Below are positions 24,145 to 32,709 of a stretch of 64,000 bases of DNA, piece by piece. The stretch is taken from the NCBI RefSeq assembly GCF_003369795.1, contig NZ_CP026730.1:7555001-7619000 (forward strand), written 5' to 3'. A program made the position numbers and the translations under genes. Numbering within the stretch: position 1 is the first letter of the stretch; every line of letters begins with the position of its first letter. Origin of the DNA: Streptomyces sp. CB09001 (GTDB taxonomy: Bacteria > Actinomycetota > Actinomycetes > Streptomycetales > Streptomycetaceae). The notes under the pieces were generated by a model. The model made no database searches. It was not told the origin of the DNA and saw only the letters and a program-made list of their open reading frames with translations.

Positions 24145-24778
24145 GCGGCGGAACGAGGCAGGCGGCCATGTCATCGGCCTCTCGCTCGGCTCGTCCGGTC
24201 GAGACGAGCAACAGGCGGCCACCGCGCCGACGATCAGCTGGCTCACCGACGCCATGGTGCTCCGCACCGGCCTCCCCGTACCCGCTGACCTGGCGGACGC
24301 GCACGTCGTACCGGGGGTGGTCTTCCTGCTCGGAAGGCAGCTCACCGGCCCGGGCGCAAACGCCGCGACCGCCTTGGCCGCCGTGGACACTGTCTACGCG
24401 GGAGTCGAGATATTCGACGGACGGACCCCGGACCTCCACTCCGCGACTGCGAACGCGGCAGTCGGCAGCGCCTCGACGACGCGCTTGGTGACAGGCCCTG
24501 TCGGCCGCCGACCGGAGAACCTGGATCTCTCGCTGGAAGCCTGCCTGCTGGAGGTCGACGGCGGGGTGTTCGACTCCGCGACCGGCGTGGCGGCGTACGG
24601 CCATCCCGCCGAGGCCCTGGCGCTCGCAGCGAATGCCCTCGCCGAGCAGGACATCGCCCTGCAGCCGGGCTGGCTCGTGTTCACCGGCGGGCTGACCGGC
24701 GCCGTCCCCATCACCCGGGAGACGACGGTGGCCGCCTCGTTCACACACCTCGGCGTCATCACGTTGGAAGGACACTGA
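24137..24778 (+). CDS. Degenerate hydratase / 4-oxalocrotonate decarboxylase homologue
   Basis: A 213-residue protein that aligns with the MhpD family from its second strand onward but lacks the first roughly 50 residues, including the Lys motif GHKVGLTS. The metal-binding Glu-x-Glu has become VVPGVVFLL (Val and Gly); only the third Glu survives (AGVEIFDGR). The start has an excellent GAAGGAG site 7 bp upstream inside mhpD. It therefore looks expressed but not catalytic by the usual mechanism. In known pathways the hydratase and decarboxylase form a complex, so a structural partner for MhpD is plausible. Confidence 0.74.
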   Translation: MNERRNEAGGHVIGLSLGSSGRDEQQAATAPTISWLTDAMVLRTGLPVPADLADAHVVPGVVFLLGRQLTGPGANAATALAAVDTVYAGVEIFDGRTPDLHSATANAAVGSASTTRLVTGPVGRRPENLDLSLEACLLEVDGGVFDSATGVAAYGHPAEALALAANALAEQDIALQPGWLVFTGGLTGAVPITRETTVAASFTHLGVITLEGH

Positions 24779-24781
24779 GAA

Positions 24782-25450
24782 ATGACGACAGTGGGATTCA
24801 TCGGAAGCGGACAGATCGGCAGTAGCATCGCGCGGCTCGCCGTCGAAGCCGGGCACCAGGTCGTGCTCAGCAACTCGCGCGGTCCCGAAACGCTCGCGGA
24901 CACGGTCACGGAACTGGGGCCTCGGGCCTCCGCCGCGACGAGCGGGGAGGCCGCGGCGGCCGGAGACATCGTCGTGGTCACGGTGCCGGTCAAGGCCTTC
25001 CCCAGCTTGACCGCCGCGCCACTGGCAGGGAAGACCGTCATCGACACGTGCAACTACGGCCCGGCGCGTGACGGGCAGATCCCCGAGCTCGACAGCAAGT
25101 CGCTCACCTCGAGCGAGCTGCTGCTGCGGTACGCGCCGGACGCCAGGCTCGTGAAAGCGTTCAACAACATCTACTTCAAGCACCTGCTGTCCCTCGTCCG
25201 CCCGGTGGGGGCGCCCGACCGCTCGTACCTGCCGATCGCCGGGGACTCCGCCTCGGCGAAGGAGGCGGTGACCGCGTTCATCGAGTCCATCGGATACAGC
25301 GTGGTGGACGCGGGCTCGCTGGCCGACAGCTGGCGGCAGGCGACCGACACGCCGGTGTGGGGGACCCCGTACGGGCCGCCCTCGAACGAGAACGGCCGGC
25401 CGGCCGGCGATGAGGCCATCCACGCGGCCCTGGCCGCCGCAACGCGGTAG
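24782..25450 (+). CDS. NADPH:F420 reductase-like protein
   Basis: A 222-residue Rossmann protein (VGFIGSGQIGSSIARLA, SNSRGPETLADTV) with the family's VIDTCNYGP and LVKAFNNIYFKHL segments and a C-terminal DSWRQATDTPVWG. It starts 3 bp after the preceding gene and is the last of the mhp operon. Shares SNSRGPETL with the protein at 9074. Likely hydride transfer with NADP(H) and F420 or a flavin; in this operon it may reduce a pathway intermediate. Confidence 0.84.
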   Translation: MTTVGFIGSGQIGSSIARLAVEAGHQVVLSNSRGPETLADTVTELGPRASAATSGEAAAAGDIVVVTVPVKAFPSLTAAPLAGKTVIDTCNYGPARDGQIPELDSKSLTSSELLLRYAPDARLVKAFNNIYFKHLLSLVRPVGAPDRSYLPIAGDSASAKEAVTAFIESIGYSVVDAGSLADSWRQATDTPVWGTPYGPPSNENGRPAGDEAIHAALAAATR

Positions 25451-25532
25451 CCGCAAGGCTCCGCCATGCGTGGCCCGCGCGCCGGGGCTTTAATGGGACG
25501 TGACAGCTTTGTTGCCTGCGAAGTGAGGCAGC

Positions 25533-27962
25533 GTGGTGGCTCCGACCGCACCATCTCACAGGACTGACCACCGTTCTGGCGGAACGGCGGTGTTCATGCT
25601 GGACGAGCGGCGGACGGTGCTGGACCACGTGGACGCCGAGCCGGCCCTCACCGGCTGGTCCGCCGACGAAATCCGCGGGCTGCGGATGGCTGACGTCGTG
25701 GTGGCGCCGGCACGCTGGGAGGAGCACCTCGGTCATGGCGGACCGGTGACGTTCTGCGCCGTTCTGCGCTGCCGGGACGGTTCCGAGGCCGAGGTGGCCG
25801 TCGAGGCGGTACGCCTGCCTGCGGGGTCCGAAGCCCGGCTGTTGTTGTTCGCCGGCGCGATCGCCGGCAGTCATGTGGAGGACGCGGGGCTGGCGCACGC
25901 GTTGCTGGCTCAGGACCGGGTCGGGGTCGTCATGTACGACGCCGATCTGGTCATCACAAGGACGAACCTCGAACCTGTGCGTCCGGAGCGCAACCGACCG
26001 CGTGCGGAAAGTATCGGGAGAGGTGTTCGGCTGCAGGACTTCCTCGTGGCCGAGGACGCCGCGGCAATCGAGGATCAGCTGCGCAGGGTACTGGCCTCCG
26101 GCGAGGCGCTGTCCGGCCTGGAGCTACCGGCCCGGCGGCTCGGTGATGCCGCTGCGGAACGCGTGGTGTCGGTGTCGGCCTTTCGCGTCGCGGACCCGCA
26201 CGGCCGGGTCATGGGAGTCACAGCTGTTCTCGCCGAAGTCGGGGAACCCGCTCCCACACGGCAAAGGCTGGCGCTGCTGCACTCGGCTGCGGGACGACTG
26301 GGCCAGTCCTTGGACGTCACGCGCAACGCCCAGGAACTGACTGCCATCCTGGTCCCGGAGCTCGCCGACCTGGCGGCCGTGGATCTCACCGACGAGGTCC
26401 TCAGCGGGGACGACTTGAGAGTGTTCTTCGTCGGCATGCAGGCGCGGCGCGTGGCCGTGTCGCCCTCGATCAGCGACTGGCCGGTGAACGCGCACAGACT
26501 GGGTGACGTCGTTCGTGGTGGGAAGGGGGAAGCTGCTGCGTTCCACGAAGGGAACACCATCCTGGTAGCTGATGTGGCCGCCTGGCGTGCGGGGCGCGTG
26601 CCCCGCGACAGCCCGTGGGACAGGGGGCAGACGTACGACGAGGACTTGCTGCGGCTGATGTTCCCGGGCGAGGCAGCCTCGGCGGTGTACGTTCCGCTGT
26701 TCGCGCGTGGCAACCTGCTGGGAGTGCTCGATGCGTGGCGCAACCCCGGCCGGCCGCCGTTCTCGGCCGGCGACGTTTCCCTGATCGAGGAGATCGCGTC
26801 CCGAGGATCGCTCAGCCTGGACAACGCCCGGCGCTATGTCCGGGAGCGGCGGACCACGGAAGTGCTCCAGCGCAGTCTGCTGCCACCGCCGGTGGTGCGC
26901 ATGGCTGCCGTGCGGACGTCAGGGGCGTATGCGCCGGCCCGCACCGCCGCCGGAACCGGCGGCTGTTGGTACGACGTCGTACGTTTGTCGGGGGTCCGCA
27001 CCGCCTTTGTCGTCGGCAAGGTCGCCGGGCACGGGATCCATGCCGCCGGCGCCATGGGGCGCCTGCGCTCCGCGGTGCAGACGCTGGCCGATCTTGATCC
27101 GCCTCCGGAGGAAATGCTCAGCCACCTCGACGACATGGTGCTGCACATCGGTGAGGACGAGAACGAGGACGGGCACGAACCGGAGCCGCCGGCCCTCGGC
27201 TCCCTGTCGAACGCGAGTTGTCTGTACGCGACTTACGACCCCATCACGGGCCAGTGTCAGGTCGCGACCGCGGGTGGTCTGTCCGCGGCCGTCGTCCGCG
27301 CAGGTTCCGCCACCGTGGACGAGATCCGCCTTCATCCGGGACCACCGCTCGGCGACGGCACGCAACCGTTCGAGACGGCGGAACTGCTCCTCCAGCCGGG
27401 AGACGTCCTGGCCCTGAGCAGCAGTCAACTCAACGTTGAACACATCCGTGACGGTGTCCACTCCGCCGCCGCACACGGAGACCTCTCGGTCACGGGCCTC
27501 ACTGACAACGTGCTGGCACGGTTGCGGGACGAACCTCGCCACGAGGACCAAGCACTGCTCCTGGCCCACGTCGAGCGCATACCACCCGCACGGACTGCCT
27601 TCTGGCAGCTGTCCGCCGACCCCGCCCTGGTCGCGCGCGCCCGGGAACTGGTCAACGACCAACTCGTGGAGTGGGACTTGGAGGACATGGCCTTCAGTAC
27701 CGAACTGATCGTCAGCGAGTTGATCACCAATGCCATCCGCTACGCTCACGGGCCCGTCGGCGTACGTCTCGTCAACGATCACCGTCTGGTGTGTGAAGTC
27801 TCCGACCCCAGCCAGTCCCAGCCCCACCTGCGGCGCGCACGCCTCTCCGACGAGGGCGGGCGCGGTCTGTTCCTCATCGCCCAGTTCTGCCATCGCTGGG
27901 GGAGCCGGTACACCCCGAACGGCAAGACCATCTGGACGGAGCAGCTCGTCGACGCCGGCTGA
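25533..27962 (+). CDS. PAS/GAF/SpoIIE-like/HATPase multidomain regulator with degenerate phosphatase
   Basis: An 809-residue cytoplasmic protein: two PAS-like regions (about 20-110 and 120-245), GAF (255-440), PP2C/SpoIIE-like domain (455-685) and a RsbW-type HATPase domain (690-805; ELITNAIRYA, GGRGLFLI). Family proteins control anti-sigma/anti-anti-sigma partners by phosphorylation. The phosphatase residues are lost: GGDW is GGCW (about 476), GDVxGHG is GKVAGHG (494), and YTDGL is LSSSQL (628). The kinase-type N-box is intact. GTG start with GAGG 5 bp upstream. Probably a sensor or kinase that lacks phosphatase activity. Confidence 0.88.
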   Translation: MVAPTAPSHRTDHRSGGTAVFMLDERRTVLDHVDAEPALTGWSADEIRGLRMADVVVAPARWEEHLGHGGPVTFCAVLRCRDGSEAEVAVEAVRLPAGSEARLLLFAGAIAGSHVEDAGLAHALLAQDRVGVVMYDADLVITRTNLEPVRPERNRPRAESIGRGVRLQDFLVAEDAAAIEDQLRRVLASGEALSGLELPARRLGDAAAERVVSVSAFRVADPHGRVMGVTAVLAEVGEPAPTRQRLALLHSAAGRLGQSLDVTRNAQELTAILVPELADLAAVDLTDEVLSGDDLRVFFVGMQARRVAVSPSISDWPVNAHRLGDVVRGGKGEAAAFHEGNTILVADVAAWRAGRVPRDSPWDRGQTYDEDLLRLMFPGEAASAVYVPLFARGNLLGVLDAWRNPGRPPFSAGDVSLIEEIASRGSLSLDNARRYVRERRTTEVLQRSLLPPPVVRMAAVRTSGAYAPARTAAGTGGCWYDVVRLSGVRTAFVVGKVAGHGIHAAGAMGRLRSAVQTLADLDPPPEEMLSHLDDMVLHIGEDENEDGHEPEPPALGSLSNASCLYATYDPITGQCQVATAGGLSAAVVRAGSATVDEIRLHPGPPLGDGTQPFETAELLLQPGDVLALSSSQLNVEHIRDGVHSAAAHGDLSVTGLTDNVLARLRDEPRHEDQALLLAHVERIPPARTAFWQLSADPALVARARELVNDQLVEWDLEDMAFSTELIVSELITNAIRYAHGPVGVRLVNDHRLVCEVSDPSQSQPHLRRARLSDEGGRGLFLIAQFCHRWGSRYTPNGKTIWTEQLVDAG

Positions 27963-28023
27963 ATCGACACGAGACGTTCGTCCGCATATTCGGAGACCAC
28001 CCTCCGCTTGATAAGCTGACGTC

Positions 28024-28728
28024 ATGGCAGCTCCGGGGAACACGCAAGCCGCCACACGGAAGCTCCGCGCGGATGCCCTGCGAAACAGGCAGCGCATCCT
28101 GGAGGCCGCCCGGCAGGTCTTCGAGGACCGGGGGCTGGACGCGCCGCTGGACGAGGTCGCAGAGCGGGCCGGTGTGGGCGCCGGCACGCTGTACCGCCGC
28201 TTTCCCACCCGCGCGGCCCTGGTCGAGGCAGCCTTCGAGAAGGAGATCCTGCAAGCCACGCGCATAGCCGAGGAGGCGCTGCATTGCGAGGATCCGTGGG
28301 TCGGGTTCAGCACGTACTTCGAGCGGCTCTGCAGCGCGATGGCCGCAGACCGGGGTCTGAGCGACCTGCTCACTCTGAGGCTGCCCACCTCAGATCTGGC
28401 CGCGGGGTGCCGGGATCGCCAGGCGCGCGCCGTGGCCGGCCTCCTGCGCCAGGCGCAGGAGGCCGGTGCCGTCCGGGACGACCTCGTCCCTGAGGACATC
28501 TTCCTGTTCCTTGTCGCCAATTCGGCGGTGACCAGCGTGACGCGCTGTTCCGCGCCCCACGCATGGCGGCGGCTGGTCGCACTACTGCTGGACGCCTGCC
28601 GGCCGGAGAACACCGGTCCACTGCCCGCAGCGCCGACTCCGCTGCAGACCATGCGGGCCGAACAGGAGCACGCGCAGGCCAAGGGGTTGGGATATGCACC
28701 CGGATCTGCACCCTCTCGCGGTGCGTGA
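28024..28728 (+). CDS. TetR-family transcriptional regulator
   Basis: A 234-residue TetR protein with HTH RQRILEAARQVFEDRGLDAPLDEVAERAGVGAGTLYRRFPTRAAL (about residues 21-65; key TLYRRFPTR) and an all-helical effector domain ending in a Pro/Ala-rich tail. It lies 61 bp after the SpoIIE-like gene. A short inverted repeat, CGGAG-N6-CTCCG (27991-28006), upstream may be its own site. Target unknown. Confidence 0.88.
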   Translation: MAAPGNTQAATRKLRADALRNRQRILEAARQVFEDRGLDAPLDEVAERAGVGAGTLYRRFPTRAALVEAAFEKEILQATRIAEEALHCEDPWVGFSTYFERLCSAMAADRGLSDLLTLRLPTSDLAAGCRDRQARAVAGLLRQAQEAGAVRDDLVPEDIFLFLVANSAVTSVTRCSAPHAWRRLVALLLDACRPENTGPLPAAPTPLQTMRAEQEHAQAKGLGYAPGSAPSRGA

Positions 28729-28791
28729 CACACGTCATACGTGTTACGGGAAATAAGCGGAGAGGAAAGTCCGGTTGTCCCTGATCGGAGA

Positions 28792-28819
28792 GCGGGAAAT
28801 GCGTGAGCGCATTTCCCGC
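28792..28819. repeat. Perfect 12-bp hairpin before a small ORF
   Basis: GCGGGAAATGCG (28792-28803), loop TGAG, perfect complement 28808-28819. It lies 64 bp after the TetR stop and 33 bp before the small ORF start. It may be a TetR terminator or a protein-binding operator for the following pair. Confidence 0.5.
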
Positions 28820-28852
28820 GCATTGCGACTCCGAATGATCAGGAGGCTACGA

Positions 28853-29026
28853 ATGAGCCCGTCCAAAGCTGTGAAAAGCAGTACGTCCTCGTCGCCGGCC
28901 AGGCTGGAACCACCCCGGCGCGTCATGGCGCTCTGGGAGGCGGCCGCCGCCCACAACCTGGAACCTGGCTCCACCTACATCGTCGCCGGCGAACCTCGAA
29001 GACACGGCACCGGGGCGCCCCGGTGA
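28853..29026 (+). CDS. Small hypothetical protein (57 aa)
   Basis: ATG behind a consensus AGGAGG site (28841-28846). The product is basic and Ser-rich at the N-terminus (SPSKAVKSSTSSSPAR), then RRVMALWEAAAAHNLEPGSTYIVAGE. Its stop overlaps the GTG start of the membrane-protein gene by four bases (GTGA), so the two are translationally coupled. No family was recognised; it may be a cytosolic partner or simply a coupling leader ORF. Confidence 0.5.
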   Translation: MSPSKAVKSSTSSSPARLEPPRRVMALWEAAAAHNLEPGSTYIVAGEPRRHGTGAPR

Positions 29027-29772
29027 GTTCCGCCGACGCCGGTGGCCATCACGGGTGGTGGCGGGCCCGGCGCACGGTGGACGCCGTCCGGTCCCCGTCG
29101 CGAGGGTCGCAGGTCAGGCGGGCCGTCGGAGGCGCGGTGGCGGGAGTGGCGGCGACCGCGGTCGTCTACATCGTGCTCCTGGTGATGCCGGGCCACGCGG
29201 AGACCTCGCACCATGCCGGCCCGATGCCGGTCTTCGCCGAACGTCTCCTCCAAGATGGGACCGCCCTTGGCGAGCGGGTGGCGTCGGTCGGACCGGATGC
29301 GGCCCATGTCCTGGAGCGCGTCAACACTCTTGCGCCGTGGTCGCTGGTCGCGCTCGGCCTGCTTTGGCTGGCCCGCCGTGACCAGACCCTCTATGTGCGG
29401 TTCGCGTCCGCACTGGTGCTGTGCGCCGCGGTGAATCTCGTCATCTTCCTTACCGGGCGGAGCGCACCGGTCCGCGAACTGCCGCTGGTCCATGGCTATT
29501 GGACCCTGCCCGCCATCCGCGCGGGCTGGTATGTGCTGCTGGCGCTGGTGGCCGCCGCCACCACTGTGAAGACATGGCCCCGGGTCGCTGTCACGCTGGT
29601 CGCGACGATCGAGGTGACGGTCGCGGTCGTGGGCACGGACCGGCAGATGCTCGCCGTCCTCTCCGCCGCGGTCGTACCCATCGCGGCGTGGTACTCCGCA
29701 GGGCGCCTCCGCCGCCGGAAGGCGAAGCCGCAGGCCGGCTCGGAGCCCTTGCCGTTGCCGCGGGCGGGCTGA
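29023..29772 (+). CDS. Hypothetical integral membrane protein
   Basis: A 249-residue protein with about five hydrophobic segments: residues 33-57, 104-118, 127-145, 160-177 and 185-225. The second external loop has the His/Met-rich stretch GHAETSHHAGPMPVF. The C-terminus is basic and cytosolic (RLRRRKAKP). No family assigned. It is coupled to the small ORF upstream. The RAGWYVLLALVAAATTVKTWPR region recalls phosphatase/PAP2-less cytochrome-type membrane proteins but is not diagnostic. Confidence 0.66.
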   Translation: MSSADAGGHHGWWRARRTVDAVRSPSRGSQVRRAVGGAVAGVAATAVVYIVLLVMPGHAETSHHAGPMPVFAERLLQDGTALGERVASVGPDAAHVLERVNTLAPWSLVALGLLWLARRDQTLYVRFASALVLCAAVNLVIFLTGRSAPVRELPLVHGYWTLPAIRAGWYVLLALVAAATTVKTWPRVAVTLVATIEVTVAVVGTDRQMLAVLSAAVVPIAAWYSAGRLRRRKAKPQAGSEPLPLPRAG

Positions 29773-29907
29773 GCGCCACGCGGGTCAACGTTCCGCTCGA
29801 GACAGCCGGATGGCATGAGCGGCGACAACCTCGGCCACAACACGCTCGCACGACACAAGCCAGTCCATCCATCCCTCACAAACAGCCCTTGCCAAGGTGA
29901 TCTCCAG

Positions 29908-30714
29908 ATGACTGAAAAAGTGCAATTCGAGAGCGTCGTCGGCCCTCAACTGGCCGGAACCATCGACCAACCGGAGGGCAAGATCCGAGGCTGGGGAATC
30001 TTCGTGCACGGGTTCACACTCGGCAAGGACTCACCCGCCGCTTCCCGCGTGAGTAGGCAACTGGCACGTGAGGGTATCGGAATGTTGCGCTACGACAACC
30101 TCGGGATCGGGGACTCCGGGGGCGATTGGGGGGACGGCTCCTTCACGATCAAGGTTCAGGACACCATCCGTGCAGCAGCACTGATGGCCGAGCGAGGCAC
30201 CCCAGCAGACGTGCTGGTGGGCCACTCGTGGGGAGGCGCCGCGGCCATCGCCGCAGCAGCCGAGGCAACCGGAGTCCGCGCGGTGGCCACCATCGGGGCG
30301 CCTGTCGACCCCAGCCACGTCGAGAGACAGTACGACACGGTCATGGATCGCGTTCTCAGTGACGGGGCGCACGAATGGTTCGTCGGCGGGAGAACCCTGG
30401 TCCTCAAACGTGCCTTCGTCGACGACGTCCATCATGCTCGCCTGCGTGAGCAGATACGCGAATTGCGCCTGCCGATACTGGTCCTGCATTCGCCCATCGA
30501 CAATACAGTCGACATCGCCAACGCCAGGGAAATCTTCCAAGAGGCGCGACACCCCCGAAGCTTCGTCTCCCTCGAGGGCGCAGACCATTTCCTGACCGGG
30601 CGAGGGCAAGCACAGCGAGCCGCCCGCGTCATCAGCGCTTGGGCCGACCAGTACGTCCACGAGTCGCGGCCTGCAGTGGACACATCACAGGCGATCAGAG
30701 TGCCGCACGGATAG
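29908..30714 (+). CDS. Alpha/beta hydrolase (serine hydrolase, dienelactone/OsmC-associated type)
   Basis: A 268-residue hydrolase. IFVHGFTLGKDSPAASRVSRQLA provides the oxyanion region, VGHSWGGAAAI the nucleophile Ser, HSPIDNTVDI the acid, and GADHFLTG the His. The pattern matches the small hydrolases often fused to, or beside, OsmC redox proteins. Start chosen at MTEKVQFES behind AAGGTGATC; the upstream in-frame sequence lacks a signal. GC is lower than in neighbouring genes. Substrate unknown. Confidence 0.86.
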   Translation: MTEKVQFESVVGPQLAGTIDQPEGKIRGWGIFVHGFTLGKDSPAASRVSRQLAREGIGMLRYDNLGIGDSGGDWGDGSFTIKVQDTIRAAALMAERGTPADVLVGHSWGGAAAIAAAAEATGVRAVATIGAPVDPSHVERQYDTVMDRVLSDGAHEWFVGGRTLVLKRAFVDDVHHARLREQIRELRLPILVLHSPIDNTVDIANAREIFQEARHPRSFVSLEGADHFLTGRGQAQRAARVISAWADQYVHESRPAVDTSQAIRVPHG

Positions 30715-30804
30715 CGTGTGGTCCAGGGAGGCGAGGTGGCTGTCGGTGACCTGCTTCAGGTACCCGGCGTCCGCCTTCGACGCGTGCGGGCATACGTCGC
30801 CTCC

Positions 30805-32292
30805 TCATGCGGGCCAGCCCGTCTCGCTGTACGGCTCCCCGTTTCGGATCCTTGCAATGGCCACCCGGGTGTAGGGGACGAGGTCGTCGGGGAGCGCGGC
30901 GGGGTCCCAGAACTTCCACTGGGTGCACTTGTCCGGCTCGCGCAGTTCCGGCTCGCCGCTCCAGGCGCGGACGCGGAAGAACAGGCCCGTGCGAGGGCGG
31001 TCCCCGGCCTTGTCGATGTGGTGGATCACGTGGGCGAGTTCGACGTCCTTGCGCTCGATGTGCAGGCCGGCTTCCTCCTGTGCCTCCCTGATCAGGCAGG
31101 TGACGGCGCTCTCCTGCTCGCAGTGGCCGGCCAGGACGTGCCAGGTGGACGGCGCGAACGCGGAGTCGGGGTGGCGCAGCCCGAGCAGTACCGTCCCGTC
31201 GGGCCGCTCCAGGTAGAGGTGGACTCCGATGACGTTGAGGACCGCGCCGTGCGGCGAAGCCCGGCGCTCCTCCTGTGGTGCGAGCCCGTTCTGCGGCGCG
31301 GTGCTGGGCGGGAGGCCGGAGGCGTGGCGCCGTACGAGGTCGCTGGTGGTGGACGCGATACGCAGGCGGTGGAGGTCGTGGGGGGCGAACCAGGCCAGCA
31401 TCACCCCTTCTGTGAGTCGGAGGTCGCGGGGGTCACCGTTCCAGCGGCCGGCGTGGATGGCGATGGGCACCGTCGAGCCGGCGTCGTCGGTGGCGTACTC
31501 GGTGCCGAACGGTGTCAGGTCGGCGAGGTCGAGGCCGGCTTCCTCGGCCAGTTCGCGCCGTACGGTGTGTTCCAAGGTGGCGTCCTGGGGTTCTCGGCCG
31601 CCGCCCAGCAGGGACCACATGCCCGGCTCCCAGATCCGGCCGGGGAAGTAGTCGCGCAGGTGCAGCAGGTATTCTCCGCGGTCGTTGTAGATCAGCGCGG
31701 AGGCGTTGGCCCTCTCCGGTCCGGCCTGGAGCGGGAGCCCGAGGAGCTTCAGGCGCAGGGAAGGGGAGGCCGCCTTGTCCACGGGCCGCCACTCGACACC
31801 GCCGACCTGCTCGTCCCGCAACATCACCTCCACCTCCCTCGCGGTGTGCAGGCGGAAGAGGAACCGGAGGCCGAAGTGCTGGCGGCCCGGTTCGCCATCG
31901 CCCGGGTGGGCGTCGATGTCGTGGATGTCGATGTCGATGTCGAACGGCACCGTCTCGTAGCCGGGCCACGGCGCGACCGCCTGGGGCGGGATCCCGGTCT
32001 CCTCGTGCAGTTCCCGCAGCGCGGTCCCGGCCAGGGACTCGTCAGAGGGCTCGGCGTGTCCGCCGGGGACGAGGACCTTCCCGCTCGACCGGTGCCGAAC
32101 GTGCAGGACGCGGCCGAGCGGGTCGAGGACGATCGCGCCGCAGGTGACATGTCCGGTGAGGGTGGAGCGGCCGGCGATGTCGGTGGGACGTTCGAGGGCG
32201 TCCAACAGTTCGCGGAGCCGCTCGATTTCGTGAGGGTGACGAGCGAGGTAAGTCTCGACGGCGGTGCGGATGTGGTCGTGCGACAGCGGCAT
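30805..32292 (-). CDS. Triple Nudix-domain hydrolase
   Basis: A 495-residue protein with three tandem Nudix domains. Nudix boxes lie at residues 77-101 (ending RELHEETG), 230-253 (ending RRELAEEAGL) and 389-410 (ending IREAQEEAGL). All three keep the metal-binding RE-x2-EE core; the second lacks the upstream Glu. An N-terminal helix (HDHIRTAVETYLARHPHEIERLRELLDAL) precedes them. Nudix enzymes hydrolyse nucleoside diphosphates linked to another group. Three in one chain is uncommon. Start behind GAGG. Convergent with the hydrolase at 29908. Confidence 0.88.
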   Translation of the reverse strand: MPLSHDHIRTAVETYLARHPHEIERLRELLDALERPTDIAGRSTLTGHVTCGAIVLDPLGRVLHVRHRSSGKVLVPGGHAEPSDESLAGTALRELHEETGIPPQAVAPWPGYETVPFDIDIDIHDIDAHPGDGEPGRQHFGLRFLFRLHTAREVEVMLRDEQVGGVEWRPVDKAASPSLRLKLLGLPLQAGPERANASALIYNDRGEYLLHLRDYFPGRIWEPGMWSLLGGGREPQDATLEHTVRRELAEEAGLDLADLTPFGTEYATDDAGSTVPIAIHAGRWNGDPRDLRLTEGVMLAWFAPHDLHRLRIASTTSDLVRRHASGLPPSTAPQNGLAPQEERRASPHGAVLNVIGVHLYLERPDGTVLLGLRHPDSAFAPSTWHVLAGHCEQESAVTCLIREAQEEAGLHIERKDVELAHVIHHIDKAGDRPRTGLFFRVRAWSGEPELREPDKCTQWKFWDPAALPDDLVPYTRVAIARIRNGEPYSETGWPA

Positions 32293-32709
32293 GGGGCTAC
32301 CTCGGGGGACGTGGAGCGGGACGAGTCGAGGCGGAGCGGGGTACGGGTCAGTTCGGTTCGGCTCAGCCGCGTCTCCTCCGCCGGCATCCCCTCGGCAGGG
32401 CGCCCCGCGGGCCGTGGTCCGGCCGTCTGGTGCAGCGCGGTATGGGCCATGGTGGAATGGTCCCGCACGAGCAACTCCTATGGGTCACTTCTGGACTCTG
32501 CCGATCTGTGCGGGCACCGTGTCGGGGCCGTGCCGGTCCTGAAGGCCGGCTGACGCAGCGTCCGTCCGACACGGCTGCCGACGACTGCCGCGGGTCGGGA
32601 CGTGCGCAGCACTGCTGGACGCCGTCCTCGGCCCCGGTGACTGAGTCAGGGCCTCGCGGGCCGGAGTCCGCGGCCGTACACCCGCTGCCGCGAGAACGCC
32701 GTGACGGGG

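Noticed and set aside
21344..25450. Complete meta-cleavage pathway
   Set aside because: Only the lower half (hydratase, aldolase, dehydrogenase) is certain. No unambiguous ring-cleaving dioxygenase or ring-hydroxylating oxygenase lies next to it; the VOC protein at 2158 is only a candidate.
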